Assembly (NCBI RefSeq): GCF_003605365.2
Contig: NZ_QYTU02000019.1
Coordinates: 1 to 64,000, forward strand
Reading direction: 5' to 3'
Length of the DNA: 64,000 nucleotides
Source: Siminovitchia fortis
Lineage (GTDB): Bacteria > Bacillota > Bacilli > Bacillales > Bacillaceae_C
Within the stretch, counting starts at the first letter, position 1, and each line of letters starts with the position of its first letter. Position numbers and translations under genes: made by a program. Positions 37,070-46,906 of this stretch are shown piece by piece. Under the pieces are notes generated by a model that saw only the letters and a program-made list of their open reading frames with translations, did not search any database and was not told where the DNA came from.

Positions 37070-38359
37070 TTATGAGGTCAATTCATTTAAATGTTGAAAA
37101 AAATCTGGATAAGAAATGGATATGGCTTCACTATTTTCGATGACGGTCTTCCCTTCGGCAAGGCAGGAAGCAATTGCCAGCATCATTCCGATACGGTGGT
37201 CTCCGTGACTGTCAACTGAAGCTGGGCGCAGCTTGGCACCGCCGTAAATGATCATCCCATCATCCGTGGCCTTGATCCTTGCCCCCATTTTTGTAAGCTC
37301 TTTGACTACCGTATCAATGCGGTTTGTCTCTTTCACTTTTAATTCTTCCGCATCTTTAATGATCGTAGTGCCTTCAGCCTGAGTGGCAGCCAACGCAATG
37401 ATCGGAATTTCATCTATCAGCCTCGGAATGATATCCCCGCCTATTTCAATACCTTTTAAACCGGACGATTTAATGGTGATGTCCGCAGCCGGTTCAATTT
37501 CATCCGATGCAGTTTCTTCTATTATAATATCTGCACCCATTTCTTCCAGTACATCTATTATTCCAGTTCTTGTAGGGTTTATTCCGACATTTTTGACTGT
37601 CAGTTCACTATTTGGGACAATTGCGCCTGCCGTAAGGAAAAAGGCTGCTGAAGAAATATCTCCGGGTACATGGATTGTTGTACCTTTTAAAGCTTGTTTT
37701 CCCCTGATCATAGTTTTTAATCCATCGACTTCCACCTGGCATCCAAAGGCTGACAGCATTCTTTCCGTATGATTTCTCGATGTCTGTGGTTCAAGTACGG
37801 TTGTCTCCCCTTCCGCGTGGAGTCCCGCCAATAATATGGCCGATTTAACCTGTGCGCTGGCAACAGGAGACGAATATTCAATTCCTTGAAGACCGCCGCC
37901 CCTGATGCTGATCGGTGCAAAGCTGCCATTTTCGCGGCCGTCGATTCTGGCACCCATCTGCCTTAAAGGATGCGCCACCCTGTCCATTGGCCTTTTAGCA
38001 ATGGAGTCATCTCCTATAAGGCAAGCATGGAAAGGGGCCCCGGCTAAAATTCCGAGCATTAGGCGGATAGTCGTTCCGGAATTTCCAACATCAAGGATTT
38101 CAACCGGCTCTTTTAAGCCATCAAACCCAGTCCCGTCGATTTCTACATAATCCCCGTCACGCCTGATCCGAACTCCCATCTTTCTGAAACATTCAATCGT
38201 ATTCAGACAGTCATCGCCTGTGAGCAGGCCGTAAACTTTTGTTTTTCCTTCGGCAATAGCCCCGAGCATGACCGCCCTGTGGGAAATTGATTTATCACCC
38301 GGCACACGGATTGTTCCTTTCAATTGAACATCGCCTTCTGTTTTTAATGTTATCGTCAA
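37070..38359 (-). CDS. aroA: 3-phosphoshikimate 1-carboxyvinyltransferase (EPSP synthase)
   Basis: The 429-residue enzyme shows [20 protein letters not shown] (PEP-binding Lys), [14 protein letters not shown] and [13 protein letters not shown], in the Gram-positive subgroup of EPSP synthases. It makes 5-enolpyruvylshikimate-3-phosphate for chorismate. The TTG start has AGGGGG upstream. It is the last gene of aroC-hisC-tyrA-aroA, 12 bases after tyrA. Confidence 0.94.
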   Translation of the reverse strand: MTITLKTEGDVQLKGTIRVPGDKSISHRAVMLGAIAEGKTKVYGLLTGDDCLNTIECFRKMGVRIRRDGDYVEIDGTGFDGLKEPVEILDVGNSGTTIRLMLGILAGAPFHACLIGDDSIAKRPMDRVAHPLRQMGARIDGRENGSFAPISIRGGGLQGIEYSSPVASAQVKSAILLAGLHAEGETTVLEPQTSRNHTERMLSAFGCQVEVDGLKTMIRGKQALKGTTIHVPGDISSAAFFLTAGAIVPNSELTVKNVGINPTRTGIIDVLEEMGADIIIEETASDEIEPAADITIKSSGLKGIEIGGDIIPRLIDEIPIIALAATQAEGTTIIKDAEELKVKETNRIDTVVKELTKMGARIKATDDGMIIYGGAKLRPASVDSHGDHRIGMMLAIASCLAEGKTVIENSEAISISYPDFFQHLNELTS

Positions 38360-38371
38360 CAGGATTTCCCC

Positions 38372-39475
38372 CTACATATTTAAATACGTCTCATAATCAT
38401 TCTTAATCAGGCATTCTTGTGCCTTTTCCCTGTCTTCCTCTGTTTGGAAGCTCAGCCGCAGCACCCCGAAAACATCTTCACGGGCTTCGATGATCCGTAT
38501 ATTTGTCAAGCTGATCCTCTTTTCGGCCAATACGGCCGTCACATGCGAAATAACCCCCGGCTTATCCAGTACGTCGACGTACAGATCGTAGAAAGCGTCG
38601 ATTGCGCCCCTTGCCCTGACAGGGAGAGCATCCCTGAACTTTTTCGCATCGGCAAAATAGCTGTAAATGTCATCCTGATCCCCGGATTGTACTAGGTCCT
38701 TGACATATTCCATCTCATCGATCCATTCATCGATCAATGAAAGCAGACTGCTTTGATTATGTTTGACGACATCTCTCCACATGGCAGGGCTGCTGGAGGC
38801 AATACGGGTGATATCCCGGAAACCGCCCGCCGCGAGCCATCGGACACGCTCGTTGACCCCTGCATGTTTTTTCACCTGGCGGACTATACTTGTGGCAATC
38901 AGGTGAGGCAGATGGCTGACAACCCCGGTAACCATATCATGTTCCTCCGGTTCCATGACAACGAAATTTGCACCTGTCCCCTTCAGCCAACTTTTTAGTT
39001 CACATACTTTTTCTTCGGTCGTATTTCCGGCAGGTGTCAATATATAAAAAGCATTCTCAAACAAATGCCTCCTGGCGCTTCCAGCCCCGGATTTATGGGA
39101 GCCGGCCATAGGATGGCCGCCGATGAAAACAGCGCCTTTTTCGCGCAGCACCGCTGACTTTTCCATTATTTTAACCTTTGTACTTCCTACATCAGTGATA
39201 ATGGCTTCCGGCTTTAGGGGCAGTTCCGCCAACTGGCATATTTTCTGTTCCACTTCTTCAACCGGACAGGCCAGAATGATTAAATCACTGGCTGCCGCTT
39301 CTTTTTCAAAGGATGGCAGGCATTCATCGATGATGTTCATTTTCTCTGCAAGCCTGCAGTTTTGTTCGTTCAGGTCATAACCGGTAATATACACACCGGG
39401 ATGCTCCTTTTTGATCGCTAAGGCAATAGAGCCGCCGATCAGCCCAACCCCTATGATTAAAACTCTTTTATCCAA
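38372..39475 (-). CDS. tyrA: Prephenate dehydrogenase with C-terminal ACT domain
   Basis: The 367-residue enzyme has the NAD motif IIGVGLIGGSIALAI at residues 6-20, GGHPMAGSHKSG with the catalytic His, and a C-terminal ACT domain (about 295-367) for tyrosine feedback. It makes 4-hydroxyphenylpyruvate. The TTG start has GAGAGG. It lies between hisC and aroA. Confidence 0.94.
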   Translation of the reverse strand: MDKRVLIIGVGLIGGSIALAIKKEHPGVYITGYDLNEQNCRLAEKMNIIDECLPSFEKEAAASDLIILACPVEEVEQKICQLAELPLKPEAIITDVGSTKVKIMEKSAVLREKGAVFIGGHPMAGSHKSGAGSARRHLFENAFYILTPAGNTTEEKVCELKSWLKGTGANFVVMEPEEHDMVTGVVSHLPHLIATSIVRQVKKHAGVNERVRWLAAGGFRDITRIASSSPAMWRDVVKHNQSSLLSLIDEWIDEMEYVKDLVQSGDQDDIYSYFADAKKFRDALPVRARGAIDAFYDLYVDVLDKPGVISHVTAVLAEKRISLTNIRIIEAREDVFGVLRLSFQTEEDREKAQECLIKNDYETYLNM

Positions 39476-39499
39476 GCTGTATTTTCCTCTCTGCTAAAT

Positions 39500-40582
39500 C
39501 TAGTGTGCGACCAGAACCATCTTTTCTACCAATTCAAAGAGTTCGCTGTTCTCTTCTTTAGTTCCGATTGTGATGCGAACTCCATTAGGAAACGGCCTGA
39601 CTGTAAAGCCCCTTTCCAGTAAATATTGGAAGACTTCCACACTTTCTTTTCCCGGGATTGAAATAAATATAAAGTTACCCTGTGATGGATAATAATCTAT
39701 TTCATGCCGCTTGCAGATCCCGTAAAATTTTTGAAGCTCAAGAGCATTTAAGCTCACGCTTTTTTCAACAAAATCCAAATCCTTCAATGCTGCAATAGCG
39801 GCTTTTTGGGCAAGCATGGATGTATTGAACGGCAGCCTTACAACTTCCAATTGCTTTATGAAGGATGCAGCTCCGATCCCATATCCTATACGGAACGCAG
39901 CAAGTCCGAAAGCTTTTGAGAAAGTCCGCAATACCATAAGATTGTCGTATCGGCCGAGAAGCGGAATCGTTTCAGGATAATCCTCCGCCGTTGCGTATTC
40001 GTAATAGGCCTCATCCATGACTACGAGAACATGCGATGGGACGGACTGCAGAAATTGTTCAAGTTCTTTATCGTTCACATAAGTTCCGGTGGGATTATTC
40101 GGATTGCAAATCCAAACGACCCGGGTTTTATCATCAATCTCGTTTGCCATTGCCTGCAAATCATGACAGCCGTCTTGTAAAGGCACTTCACGGATCTCCG
40201 CATTTTGCACGACGGCATTATGGCGATACTGGGGGAACGTACCAGATGCCATAACTGTATTGGAATTTTCATCCAGCAAAGCTTTGCTTATAATTTGAAT
40301 CAGTTCATCCAATCCGCTGGAAAAAATCAATTGATCTTCCTTGACTCCTGTGTACTTCGCAACCGCTGTTCTAAGAGCAGCCGCTGCTCCATCAGGATAA
40401 ATTGCAAAGTCATCAATTTCAGAGATCGCTTCACTCACACGCGGGGAAGTTCCATAAGGATTTTCGTTCGATGCAAGTTTGACGATCTTTTCCAATCCGT
40501 ACTCACGCTGTACTTCTTCACTTGATTTTCCCGGGGCATATGCTTTCAATGACAGCAGTTGCGGTTTCACTTTTACATTCAT
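39500..40582 (-). CDS. hisC: Histidinol-phosphate/aromatic aminotransferase
   Basis: The 360-residue PLP enzyme has SNENPYGTSP near residue 40, PNNPTG, DEAYYEY and the PLP Lys in RTFSKAFGLAAFRIG. In Bacillus, HisC in this operon serves both histidine and Phe/Tyr synthesis. AAGGTGGG precedes the two adjacent ATGs. It lies 76 bases after aroC, with an inverted repeat between. Confidence 0.92.
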   Translation of the reverse strand: MNVKVKPQLLSLKAYAPGKSSEEVQREYGLEKIVKLASNENPYGTSPRVSEAISEIDDFAIYPDGAAAALRTAVAKYTGVKEDQLIFSSGLDELIQIISKALLDENSNTVMASGTFPQYRHNAVVQNAEIREVPLQDGCHDLQAMANEIDDKTRVVWICNPNNPTGTYVNDKELEQFLQSVPSHVLVVMDEAYYEYATAEDYPETIPLLGRYDNLMVLRTFSKAFGLAAFRIGYGIGAASFIKQLEVVRLPFNTSMLAQKAAIAALKDLDFVEKSVSLNALELQKFYGICKRHEIDYYPSQGNFIFISIPGKESVEVFQYLLERGFTVRPFPNGVRITIGTKEENSELFELVEKMVLVAH

Positions 40583-40631
40583 CATTTTCCCACCTTTAAT
40601 TATTTGTAGAAGTCCGGCTCAGCGTCTGGTC

Positions 40632-40660
40632 AATTGGGAGAGCAGGCGCCCGTCCCAATT
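40632..40660. other. Inverted repeat at the aroC-hisC junction
   Basis: AATTGGGA and TCCCAATT flank 13 bases that contain GGCGCC. There is no T tract, so it is not a normal terminator. It marks the place where B. subtilis has aroB, aroH and the trp genes. Confidence 0.45.
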
Positions 40661-41831
40661 AAAAGTTTCTTGTGTATTCTTTGTATTGTTCAACATGATC
40701 CTTTATTGCATCTATCCGGTCGTGTCCGAAATGCTCCAATACTGCGGCAGCCAATTCCCATGCAACCACTGCCTCGGCAACCACACTTGCGGCGGGAACA
40801 GCACAGCTGTCAGATCTTTCGATGCTCGCCTTGAAAGGTTCCTTTGTATCGATATCAATACTTTGGAGCGGTTTGTAAAGTGTAGGAATAGGCTTCATGA
40901 CGCCCCTAACCACAATCGGCATTCCCGTCGACATTCCGCCTTCCAGACCACCCGCATTATTGGATCCCCGTGTGTATCCTTTTTCCTTATCCCACAATAT
41001 TTCATCATGCACCTGGCTTCCGGGTTTGTGGGCGGCTTCGAATCCGATGCCGATTTCCACTCCTTTGAATGCGTTGATGCTCATAATGGCACCTGCCAGT
41101 TTCCCGTCCAGTTTCCTGTCGTAATGTACATAACTTCCTACGCCTGCCGGCATTCCCTCAACGACTACCTCTACTATTCCGCCGATCGAATCCCCTTGCT
41201 CCTTGGCTTCATCAATCGCCCGCATCATTTTTTCCGCAGCCGCTTCATCCAGGCAGCGAACCGGAGAGCTTTCCGTTTTTTCCTGTAATTCCTCAATGGT
41301 TCCATAATTGGTGTTTTCAGCACGGACTCCGCCGATTTCCAAAACGTGGCCGGCGACCTTGATGCCAAGCTGCGATAGAATGATTCTTGCGACAGCCCCT
41401 GCGGCTACTCTTGCCGTTGTTTCTCTTGCTGAGGAGCGCTCCAGTACATTTCGCATATCGCGATGGCCATATTTTAATGCTCCATTTAAATCGGCATGGC
41501 CCGGACGCGGACGCGTAATCTTCCTCTTTACTTCCTGTTCTTCCTCTTCACCAAGCGGTGCAGCCCCCATAATTTTCGTCCAATGCTTGAAATCCCGATT
41601 TTCGACGACAAGTGTAATGGGCGATCCCATTGTTTTGCCGTGGCGTACCCCGCTTAATATTTGAACCTGGTCTTTTTCAATTTGCATCCTTCTTCCACGG
41701 CCATAGCCTTTTTGCCGCCGGGATAATTGTTCGTTTATCATTTCTTCGGTAAGCGCCAATCCGGCAGGAACGCCTTCCAAAATTGCGGTCAACTGCGGAC
41801 CATGTGATTCTCCTGCTGTTAAATATCTCAT
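40659..41831 (-). CDS. aroC: Chorismate synthase
   Basis: The 390-residue enzyme opens [20 protein letters not shown] and carries [45 protein letters not shown] and the family's C-terminal [10 protein letters not shown]. It makes chorismate with reduced FMN. GGAGGGCATGACGA precedes the ATG. A T-box leader controls it and the three downstream genes. Confidence 0.95.
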   Translation of the reverse strand: MRYLTAGESHGPQLTAILEGVPAGLALTEEMINEQLSRRQKGYGRGRRMQIEKDQVQILSGVRHGKTMGSPITLVVENRDFKHWTKIMGAAPLGEEEEQEVKRKITRPRPGHADLNGALKYGHRDMRNVLERSSARETTARVAAGAVARIILSQLGIKVAGHVLEIGGVRAENTNYGTIEELQEKTESSPVRCLDEAAAEKMMRAIDEAKEQGDSIGGIVEVVVEGMPAGVGSYVHYDRKLDGKLAGAIMSINAFKGVEIGIGFEAAHKPGSQVHDEILWDKEKGYTRGSNNAGGLEGGMSTGMPIVVRGVMKPIPTLYKPLQSIDIDTKEPFKASIERSDSCAVPAASVVAEAVVAWELAAAVLEHFGHDRIDAIKDHVEQYKEYTRNF

Positions 41832-41857
41832 TCGTCATGCCCTCCAATAGCTATTTA

Positions 41858-42126
41858 AAATAAAAAACGCCCCTGCATATAGCAGGGACGATTCATTATC
41901 GCGGTACCACCCTCATTGCGGAAATTTATTTTCCACCACTCAAACAGATAACGGCTGCTCCCGTCTTTTCATACTGGCCTGAGGCGAATCAAGCGTTCCT
42001 AAAAGAAGCTCGAGGAAGTAATTCGCATTCATCTTTGTGCTGATTTTCACCTGCCATCAGCTCTCTGAAGAAACAGGGAGATGAACACTACTTTGTCCTG
42101 TCATGGCTATTTTCAAAGTTATTTAA
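41858..42126 (-). promoter_or_regulatory. T-box riboswitch leader of the aro operon
   Basis: The conserved T-box sequence AGGGTGGTACCGCG lies at 41900-41913 on the minus strand, before the terminator hairpin at 41862-41890. Upstream, stem I has AGAGAGCTGATGGC followed by GGTGAAAATCAGC. The specifier loop region reads GCGAATTACTTCC; UAC (Tyr, 42018-42020) is the most sensible specifier, though TTA and TTC also occur in other registers. Uncharged tRNA would stabilise the antiterminator and switch on aroC-hisC-tyrA-aroA. Confidence 0.92.
41862..41890 (-). terminator. Regulated terminator of the T-box leader
   Basis: CGTCCCTGC, loop TATAT, GCAGGGGCG and six T on the minus strand. Its 5' arm overlaps the expected antiterminator. 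Confidence 0.88.
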
Positions 42127-42132
42127 CATTAA

Positions 42133-42161
42133 TTTTTACCACATTATGATATGCTTGTAAA
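42133..42161 (-). promoter_or_regulatory. Promoter of the T-box leader
   Basis: TTTACA and TAAAAA are spaced 17 bases on the minus strand, ending just before the T-box transcript. Confidence 0.5.
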
Positions 42162-42271
42162 GCCAATTTTTACATTTAGCCGCAATGCACGAAAATCTTC
42201 ATATTTACCGGCGATCGCCCCGGATCAACGATGATATAATTAAAAATAGGCACACAATTTAAAAAATCTGC

Positions 42272-42300
42272 TTGACAAGTAAACAAATACGGTTTAATGT
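42272..42300 (+). promoter_or_regulatory. Candidate promoter of the DAHP synthase gene
   Basis: A perfect TTGACA is followed after 17 bases by TAATGT. The leader to the TTG start would be about 115 bases. The 42162-42421 stretch shows nothing else clear. Confidence 0.45.
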
Positions 42301-42421
42301 GTTGAGCTATCAATAAAAATTATAACACACATGCTTTACAGCGTTGAAGTCCTAAAGTTGATTTTTTTAAAAAAATCTTCAACCGCTGTGATGCAGTGAA
42401 TAAATCAAGGAGGGCTTATCG

Positions 42422-43510
42422 TTGTCAGAACTGGAAGGTTTACGTTCTCAAATTGAGAAAACCACATTGCAAATGTTAGAGCTGTTAAACGAACGGGGCC
42501 GAATCGCTCAAGAAATCGGCAAATTAAAAGAAATGCAGGGCGTGAAACGTTTTGACCCTGTCCAAGAGCGAAAGCTGTTGAATATGATTGCAGATCACAA
42601 CGAGGGCCCATTTACTACATCAACTGTCCAGCACATATTCAAACAAATCTTTAAAGCAAGCCTGGAATTGCAGGAAGATGACCATCGTCAAGCACTGCTT
42701 GTTTCAAGAAAGAAAAAGCCGGATGATACGATCGTCTCCATCCATGGCGAAAACATCGGAGATGGGAAAGCCCACTTCATCATGGGTCCTTGTGCAGTTG
42801 AAAGCTACGATCAGGTAAAAGCCGTAGCGCAGGCATTGAAGGCTCAGGGACTGAAACTTCTTCGCGGAGGAGCTTTCAAACCGCGGACTTCCCCTTACGA
42901 CTTCCAAGGACTAGGCCTGGAAGGCTTGAAGATTTTGAAACAGGCTGCCGATGAGGAAGGCCTTGCTGTTGTCAGTGAGATCCTCAATCCTTATGACATG
43001 GAAGCAGCACTCGATTATGTGGATGTCATCCAAATTGGTGCACGCAACATGCAAAACTTCGAGCTATTGAAAGTTGCCGGTGCTGTACGCAAGCCTGTAC
43101 TGTTAAAACGCGGACTTGCAGCAACGATCGAAGAGTTCATGTATGCCGCCGAATACATCCACGCACAAGGAAACGACCAAATCATCCTTTGCGAGAGAGG
43201 GATTCGCACGTACGAAAAAGCGACAAGAAATACGCTTGATATTTCCGCTGTTCCGATTTTGAAGAAAGAAACGCATCTGCCGGTTGTAGTTGACGTTACT
43301 CACTCAACAGGCCGTAAAGATCTCCTTCTTCCTGCAACAAAAGCGGCAATCGCCATTGGTGCGGACGCTGTCATGGCGGAAGTGCACCCGGATCCTGCAG
43401 TGGCACTTTCTGATTCCGCCCAGCAAATGGACATCGCACAGTTCAACGAATACATGGAAGAAGCCAAAGCTTTTGCAAGCAAAATCGAAAAAGAAACAGC
43501 CAATATTTAA
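42422..43510 (+). CDS. aroA(G): Bifunctional chorismate mutase/DAHP synthase
   Basis: The 362-residue protein joins an N-terminal AroQ-type chorismate mutase (about residues 1-90, [20 protein letters not shown]) to a DAHP synthase (from about 100, [39 protein letters not shown]). In Bacillus the mutase domain also acts as the allosteric sensor for chorismate and prephenate. The TTG start has AGGAGGG. It is divergent from the T-box aro operon and ends beside a tiny repeat copy. Confidence 0.95.
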   Translation: MSELEGLRSQIEKTTLQMLELLNERGRIAQEIGKLKEMQGVKRFDPVQERKLLNMIADHNEGPFTTSTVQHIFKQIFKASLELQEDDHRQALLVSRKKKPDDTIVSIHGENIGDGKAHFIMGPCAVESYDQVKAVAQALKAQGLKLLRGGAFKPRTSPYDFQGLGLEGLKILKQAADEEGLAVVSEILNPYDMEAALDYVDVIQIGARNMQNFELLKVAGAVRKPVLLKRGLAATIEEFMYAAEYIHAQGNDQIILCERGIRTYEKATRNTLDISAVPILKKETHLPVVVDVTHSTGRKDLLLPATKAAIAIGADAVMAEVHPDPAVALSDSAQQMDIAQFNEYMEEAKAFASKIEKETANI

Positions 43511-43515
43511 TTCTA

Positions 43516-43595
43516 AGAAAGGCGAAAGGCGCCTGGAGCTGGACATTAGTAACCTTTGTTTGAAGATAAAATTCGTTAAATTTTTTATACTTTCT
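43516..43595 (+). repeat. Miniature repeat relic, copy F (80 bp)
   Basis: It starts AGAAAGGCGAAAGGCGCC after TA, then jumps to TGGAGCTGGACA and ends in ATACTTTCT. These are both ends of the family without its central palindrome. It lies four bases past the stop codon of the DAHP synthase gene in the same orientation as copies A, B and E have to their genes. Confidence 0.65.
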
Positions 43596-43600
43596 GCAAC

Positions 43601-43643
43601 AAAAAACGATTCAATTTCGGTTGTCCGAAACTGAATCGTTTTT
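43601..43643. terminator. Bidirectional terminator after the DAHP synthase gene
   Basis: AAAACGATTCAATTTCGG pairs with CCGAAACTGAATCGTTTT with a TTGT loop, and T tracts lie on both strands. Confidence 0.9.
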
Positions 43644-43670
43644 CTATGCAAATAAAGAAAATAATCACTA

Positions 43671-45176
43671 TTACAAATTATAAATGGCGGAATATTTTTT
43701 AACAAGATAGTCGGTTAAATATTTGGCGGATAAACCTTCCCCTGTGGCTTCCTTGATCAATTCAAGCGGTTTTTTCGTTTTGCCGTAACGATGGATATGC
43801 TTGGTGAGCCATTCCTTTATCGGCTTGAGATTTCCCGACTTTAACAGCCCATCATATTCCGTTATTTCCCTCACCATGGCATTTTTAATCTGTGCAGCAT
43901 ACATATATCCAAGCGCGTAAGAAGGAAAATACCCGAAATTGCCGGCCGCCCAGTGCACATCCTGCAATACCCCTTCAGCATCGTTCTTTGGGCGGATTCC
44001 CAAATATTGTTCATATTTATCATTCCATATGTCCGGTAGGTCCTCAACGTTGATTTCGTTATTGAACAGGCCCTTTTCGATTTCGTACCGGATGATAATA
44101 TGCAGAGAATACGTCAGGTTGTCAGATTCGATCCGGATCAGAGAAGGTTCGGCTTTGTTGATAGCGCGGTAAAATTCGTCCAGCCGGATGTGATCCAATA
44201 TACCGCCCGCGTATTTCCGCAATAATTCAAGGTTGTATTCCCAAAAGGATTTGTCCCTTGCCAAAATATTTTCATAAAATAATGATTGTGATTCGTGGAT
44301 TCCCATTGAAGTTCCCCTGCAAAGAGGCGTTCCAATCAATTCCTCTGATATATTTTGTTCGTACAATGCGTGCCCGCCTTCATGGATGGTTCCGAAAACA
44401 GCCATTCTCCAATCATTATCATAGTATCTTGTTGTTATCCGCACATCTCCCGGATTGAGCCCAGTGGCAAATGGGTGAATGGTCTCATCAAGTCTTCCCG
44501 CCCCCAAGTCATAACCCATCTGCTCCAAAATTTTCAGGCTGAATTCCCTTTGCTTTTCCTTAGGAAAAGGCTGATAAAGGAAATCCGTTGCCTGCTTGTT
44601 TCCGGATTCATTTATTTTTTGAATCAAGGGAGCGATGGCCCCTTTCAAGGTTTCAAATTCCTTGTCTACAGTTTCCACTGTAACACCGGGTTCGTACAGA
44701 TCGAGCAATGTATCATATTTGTTGCCTTTATAGCCCCAATACTCAATGAACTTTTTATTGAAATCCACAAGCTTCTCAAGATATGGCTTAAACATAGCAA
44801 AATCAGATTTTTCGCGGGCTTCTTCCCACACATTCTCCGCTTCGGTTTGCAAAATCACATATTCCTTATACTCGTTTGGGGGAATTTTCTTGTTGCGATC
44901 ATAGATTGTCTTACATTCCTCCAATGTTTTTTGCACCAGTTCCGGCAACTCCTCCTTTTGCCCGGACAATTTTGCGATAAAAGCAGCCATTTCTTCAGAA
45001 ATCGACATCTGATAGTATTCGTCGGATAAAGTGCCTATGACTTGGGACCTCTGTTTTACCCCTTTTTTTGGGGCGCCTGTCCGCAAATCCCAATAAATAA
45101 GCTGGAGAGCTTCTTTGAACGCTTCCATCTTTTTCACATATTCCATAAAAGTAGTTTCCGTTTCGTTCAATCGCAT
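43671..45176 (-). CDS. ypwA: Metallocarboxypeptidase, M32 (Taq) family
   Basis: The 501-residue enzyme has the zinc motif HEGGHALYEQN, the downstream GIHESQSLFYEN and the M32 signatures DVRITTRYYDNDW and HPFATGLNPGD. It trims C-terminal residues in the cytoplasm. The ATG at 45176 has GGAGG; the longer frame to 45260 enters the preceding terminator. It matches B. subtilis YpwA by family. Confidence 0.92.
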   Translation of the reverse strand: MRLNETETTFMEYVKKMEAFKEALQLIYWDLRTGAPKKGVKQRSQVIGTLSDEYYQMSISEEMAAFIAKLSGQKEELPELVQKTLEECKTIYDRNKKIPPNEYKEYVILQTEAENVWEEAREKSDFAMFKPYLEKLVDFNKKFIEYWGYKGNKYDTLLDLYEPGVTVETVDKEFETLKGAIAPLIQKINESGNKQATDFLYQPFPKEKQREFSLKILEQMGYDLGAGRLDETIHPFATGLNPGDVRITTRYYDNDWRMAVFGTIHEGGHALYEQNISEELIGTPLCRGTSMGIHESQSLFYENILARDKSFWEYNLELLRKYAGGILDHIRLDEFYRAINKAEPSLIRIESDNLTYSLHIIIRYEIEKGLFNNEINVEDLPDIWNDKYEQYLGIRPKNDAEGVLQDVHWAAGNFGYFPSYALGYMYAAQIKNAMVREITEYDGLLKSGNLKPIKEWLTKHIHRYGKTKKPLELIKEATGEGLSAKYLTDYLVKKYSAIYNL

Positions 45177-45256
45177 GTAAACGCCTCCATTATGTATGAA
45201 TACATCAATCTTATACCACATTGGCAGACTATTCCAGAAAATCTTCCTCAACCATA

Positions 45257-45292
45257 GCAAAACGCAAGTGATCTTAAATTCACTTGCGTTTC
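45257..45292 (-). terminator. Terminator of the 61-residue gene
   Basis: AACGCAAGTGA and TCACTTGCGTT form an 11-bp stem; TTTT follows on the minus strand. Confidence 0.7.
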
Positions 45293-45476
45293 ATTTTTGG
45301 GCAATATTCCTCTTTTCCGATAGAACATGATAAATTGCCTTATTCAGGCTATGTTCCGCCTCCTGCAGACGCCTTTTTGCTTCTTCGGGCAGATGCTCCT
45401 TTTGCAGGATTTCGTTGGAGGAGTACAATGCGTCGGATATCCTTTTAAAGTCGCTCATCATTTGAGACATAACCAT
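45291..45476 (-). CDS. Hypothetical 61-residue helical protein
   Basis: I do not recognise the family. The sequence (MVMSQMMSDFKRISDALYSS, then HLPEEAKRRLQEAEHSLNKA) is charged and predicted fully helical. GGGAG lies six bases before the ATG and a terminator follows, so it is a convincing single gene. It sits between rnpB and the carboxypeptidase gene. Confidence 0.7.
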   Translation of the reverse strand: MVMSQMMSDFKRISDALYSSNEILQKEHLPEEAKRRLQEAEHSLNKAIYHVLSEKRNIAQK

Positions 45477-45561
45477 TAATCACTCCCTTTTTTGAATTTA
45501 TAACAAGAGTATATTCTAAACCCTTTCCTTATATTCTTTTGTAAAGGCTTTCATTTTGAAG

Positions 45562-45595
45562 AAAAATCAATGCCTTCCCAAATCAGGAAGGCATT
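45562..45595 (-). terminator. Terminator of rnpB
   Basis: AATGCCTTCC and GGAAGGCATT form a stem followed on the minus strand by GATTTTTC. Confidence 0.88.
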
Positions 45596-45610
45596 ACTCG
45601 CTGTTTCACC

Positions 45611-46020
45611 TATAAATAACATTCTATAAGCCATGTTCTGTACCTTTGTACTGCAGACGATCATAGGGCGATCTCGTACTCAGGCGGTAATCATCTATCT
45701 GCAGGCGCTATGCCTGCCTCTTGTTGCGTTGATTTCCGCAATAAGAGTGCCTCTACCATTATTTGAGTTTCTCGCTCACGGGGTTTACCTCGTTCCACCT
45801 TTGCCGTTTCCGGCAAAGCTTCGTCACTGTGGCACTTTCAAGGTATTCACATCATATCTGTATAGACTTAGATGCTTTCCCTGCCGTCAGCCGTATCCCG
45901 GCTGCCCTGGCTTATTGTTTCACCAGGCGTGATCACTACGGGCATCTCAGCACCGTGCGAGCATGGACTTTCCTCTGCCGCTTTTAAAAAAGCGAACAGC
46001 GATTACCCGAATGTTATTTA
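45611..46020 (-). ncRNA. rnpB: RNase P RNA (type B)
   Basis: The minus strand has the conserved GAGGAAAGTCCATGCTCGC, GGTGCTGAGATGCCCGTAGTG, GAAAGTGCCACAGTGACGAA and GTAAACCCC blocks, and ends ACAGAACATGGCTTATAG. The two ends pair (AATAACATTC with GAATGTTATT). It is the ribozyme that trims tRNA 5' ends. The position next to gpsB is as in B. subtilis. Ends are accurate to a few bases. Confidence 0.96.
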
Positions 46021-46031
46021 ACCGAATGATT

Positions 46032-46060
46032 ATTATAGTATAGAATTGTTATTTTTTCAA
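46032..46060 (-). promoter_or_regulatory. Sigma-A promoter of rnpB
   Basis: TTGAAA and a perfect TATAAT are spaced 17 bases, about 12 bases before the RNA 5' end. Confidence 0.85.
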
Positions 46061-46078
46061 GTAGCAATAAAAGGATGT

Positions 46079-46384
46079 TTATACATTTTCATCAAGTTTG
46101 CTTCCAAATACATGCTTTTCCAAATTCGACAGCCGCTTTAAAATATCAAAGTTAGTCGTGCCTGCAGGCTGGATATGCTGGCGGCGTGAACTCTCTTCCA
46201 GCTGTTTTTTCAACCTCATGTTTTCCTGCTGCATCTCATCAATGATGGAATGCATGGATTCATAATCCTTGATGATCAAATCCAAGAACTTATCCACTTC
46301 TTCTTGTTTGTATCCTCGAAAACCTGTCTTAAATTCTTTTTCCAATATTTCTTTAGCAGTAAGTTTTAATTTCTCAGCCAACAT
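46079..46384 (-). CDS. gpsB: Cell-division protein GpsB
   Basis: The 101-residue protein has the DivIVA/GpsB N-terminal domain ([35 protein letters not shown]) and a C-terminal helical segment ([16 protein letters not shown]). GpsB shuttles PBP1 between the side wall and septum, which fits ponA in the same region. GAGGTGG lies before the ATG at 46384. Confidence 0.95.
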   Translation of the reverse strand: MLAEKLKLTAKEILEKEFKTGFRGYKQEEVDKFLDLIIKDYESMHSIIDEMQQENMRLKKQLEESSRRQHIQPAGTTNFDILKRLSNLEKHVFGSKLDENV

Positions 46385-46487
46385 TCGAGACCACCTCAAA
46401 TTCAAACGACATTAATATCATTCTTTCAAAATATTGGTTATTTGTCAATTTAACCATTGAAATAATCAGCTCATTAATCTTATGTAC

Positions 46488-46526
46488 GGAAACAAGGATG
46501 ATTCCTTGGCCATTCATCCTTGTTCC
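46488..46526 (-). terminator. Hairpin downstream of cotD
   Basis: GGAACAAGGATGAAT and its near-complement pair over about 14 bp. The minus-strand T run is weak. Confidence 0.5.
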
Positions 46527-46532
46527 ATTTTA

Positions 46533-46841
46533 TCAATAAGGAAACATCGGTCCTCCCATTGGACCCATCGGCCCCATTCCTGGTCCCGGGCCAAATCCGG
46601 GCCGCAGCGGCATACCATATCCCATTCCAGGAGGAGCAATCGATTCGGTATTCGTCACTTCAGTCGCACATGACTCAGTGTGCGGGAAGCTATGCACATG
46701 ATTATAATTAATGTGGTTAACAGTTGTTGTATGAGATGGGTGAATTTCAGGTACAACATAATTATAACATTTGTTGATTACACAGCATTTCGTCGGGTGC
46801 ACCACTGGCGGACATACCTTTGTACCACAGTTTATATACAT
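46533..46841 (-). CDS. cotD: Spore coat protein CotD
   Basis: The 102-residue protein is rich in His and Cys in the first half (CPPVVHPTKCCVINKCYNYV, HPSHTTTVNHINYNHVH) and in Gly/Pro/Met at the end, the CotD pattern. It is an inner coat protein made in the mother cell. AAGGAG precedes the ATG, and a sigma-K-like promoter lies at 46880-46906. Confidence 0.9.
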   Translation of the reverse strand: MYINCGTKVCPPVVHPTKCCVINKCYNYVVPEIHPSHTTTVNHINYNHVHSFPHTESCATEVTNTESIAPPGMGYGMPLRPGFGPGPGMGPMGPMGGPMFPY

Positions 46842-46879
46842 AAATTAAACTCCTTTCCACCAAAGATTCTTTACACTAA

Positions 46880-46906
46880 CAACCTATGTAAAATAACCAT
46901 ACATGT
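46880..46906 (-). promoter_or_regulatory. Sigma-K-like promoter of cotD
   Basis: AC, 16 bases, then CATAGGTTG (consensus CATANNNTA with one mismatch). Between here and 47100 I see no other feature. Confidence 0.5.

Noticed and set aside
40479..41288. 269-codon frame antisense to aroC
   Set aside because: It is a shadow of aroC in another frame, cysteine- and serine-rich, without a start site or protein family.
45633..45932. 99-codon plus-strand frame at 45.6-45.9 kb
   Set aside because: It is antisense to RNase P RNA, whose conserved blocks explain the sequence.
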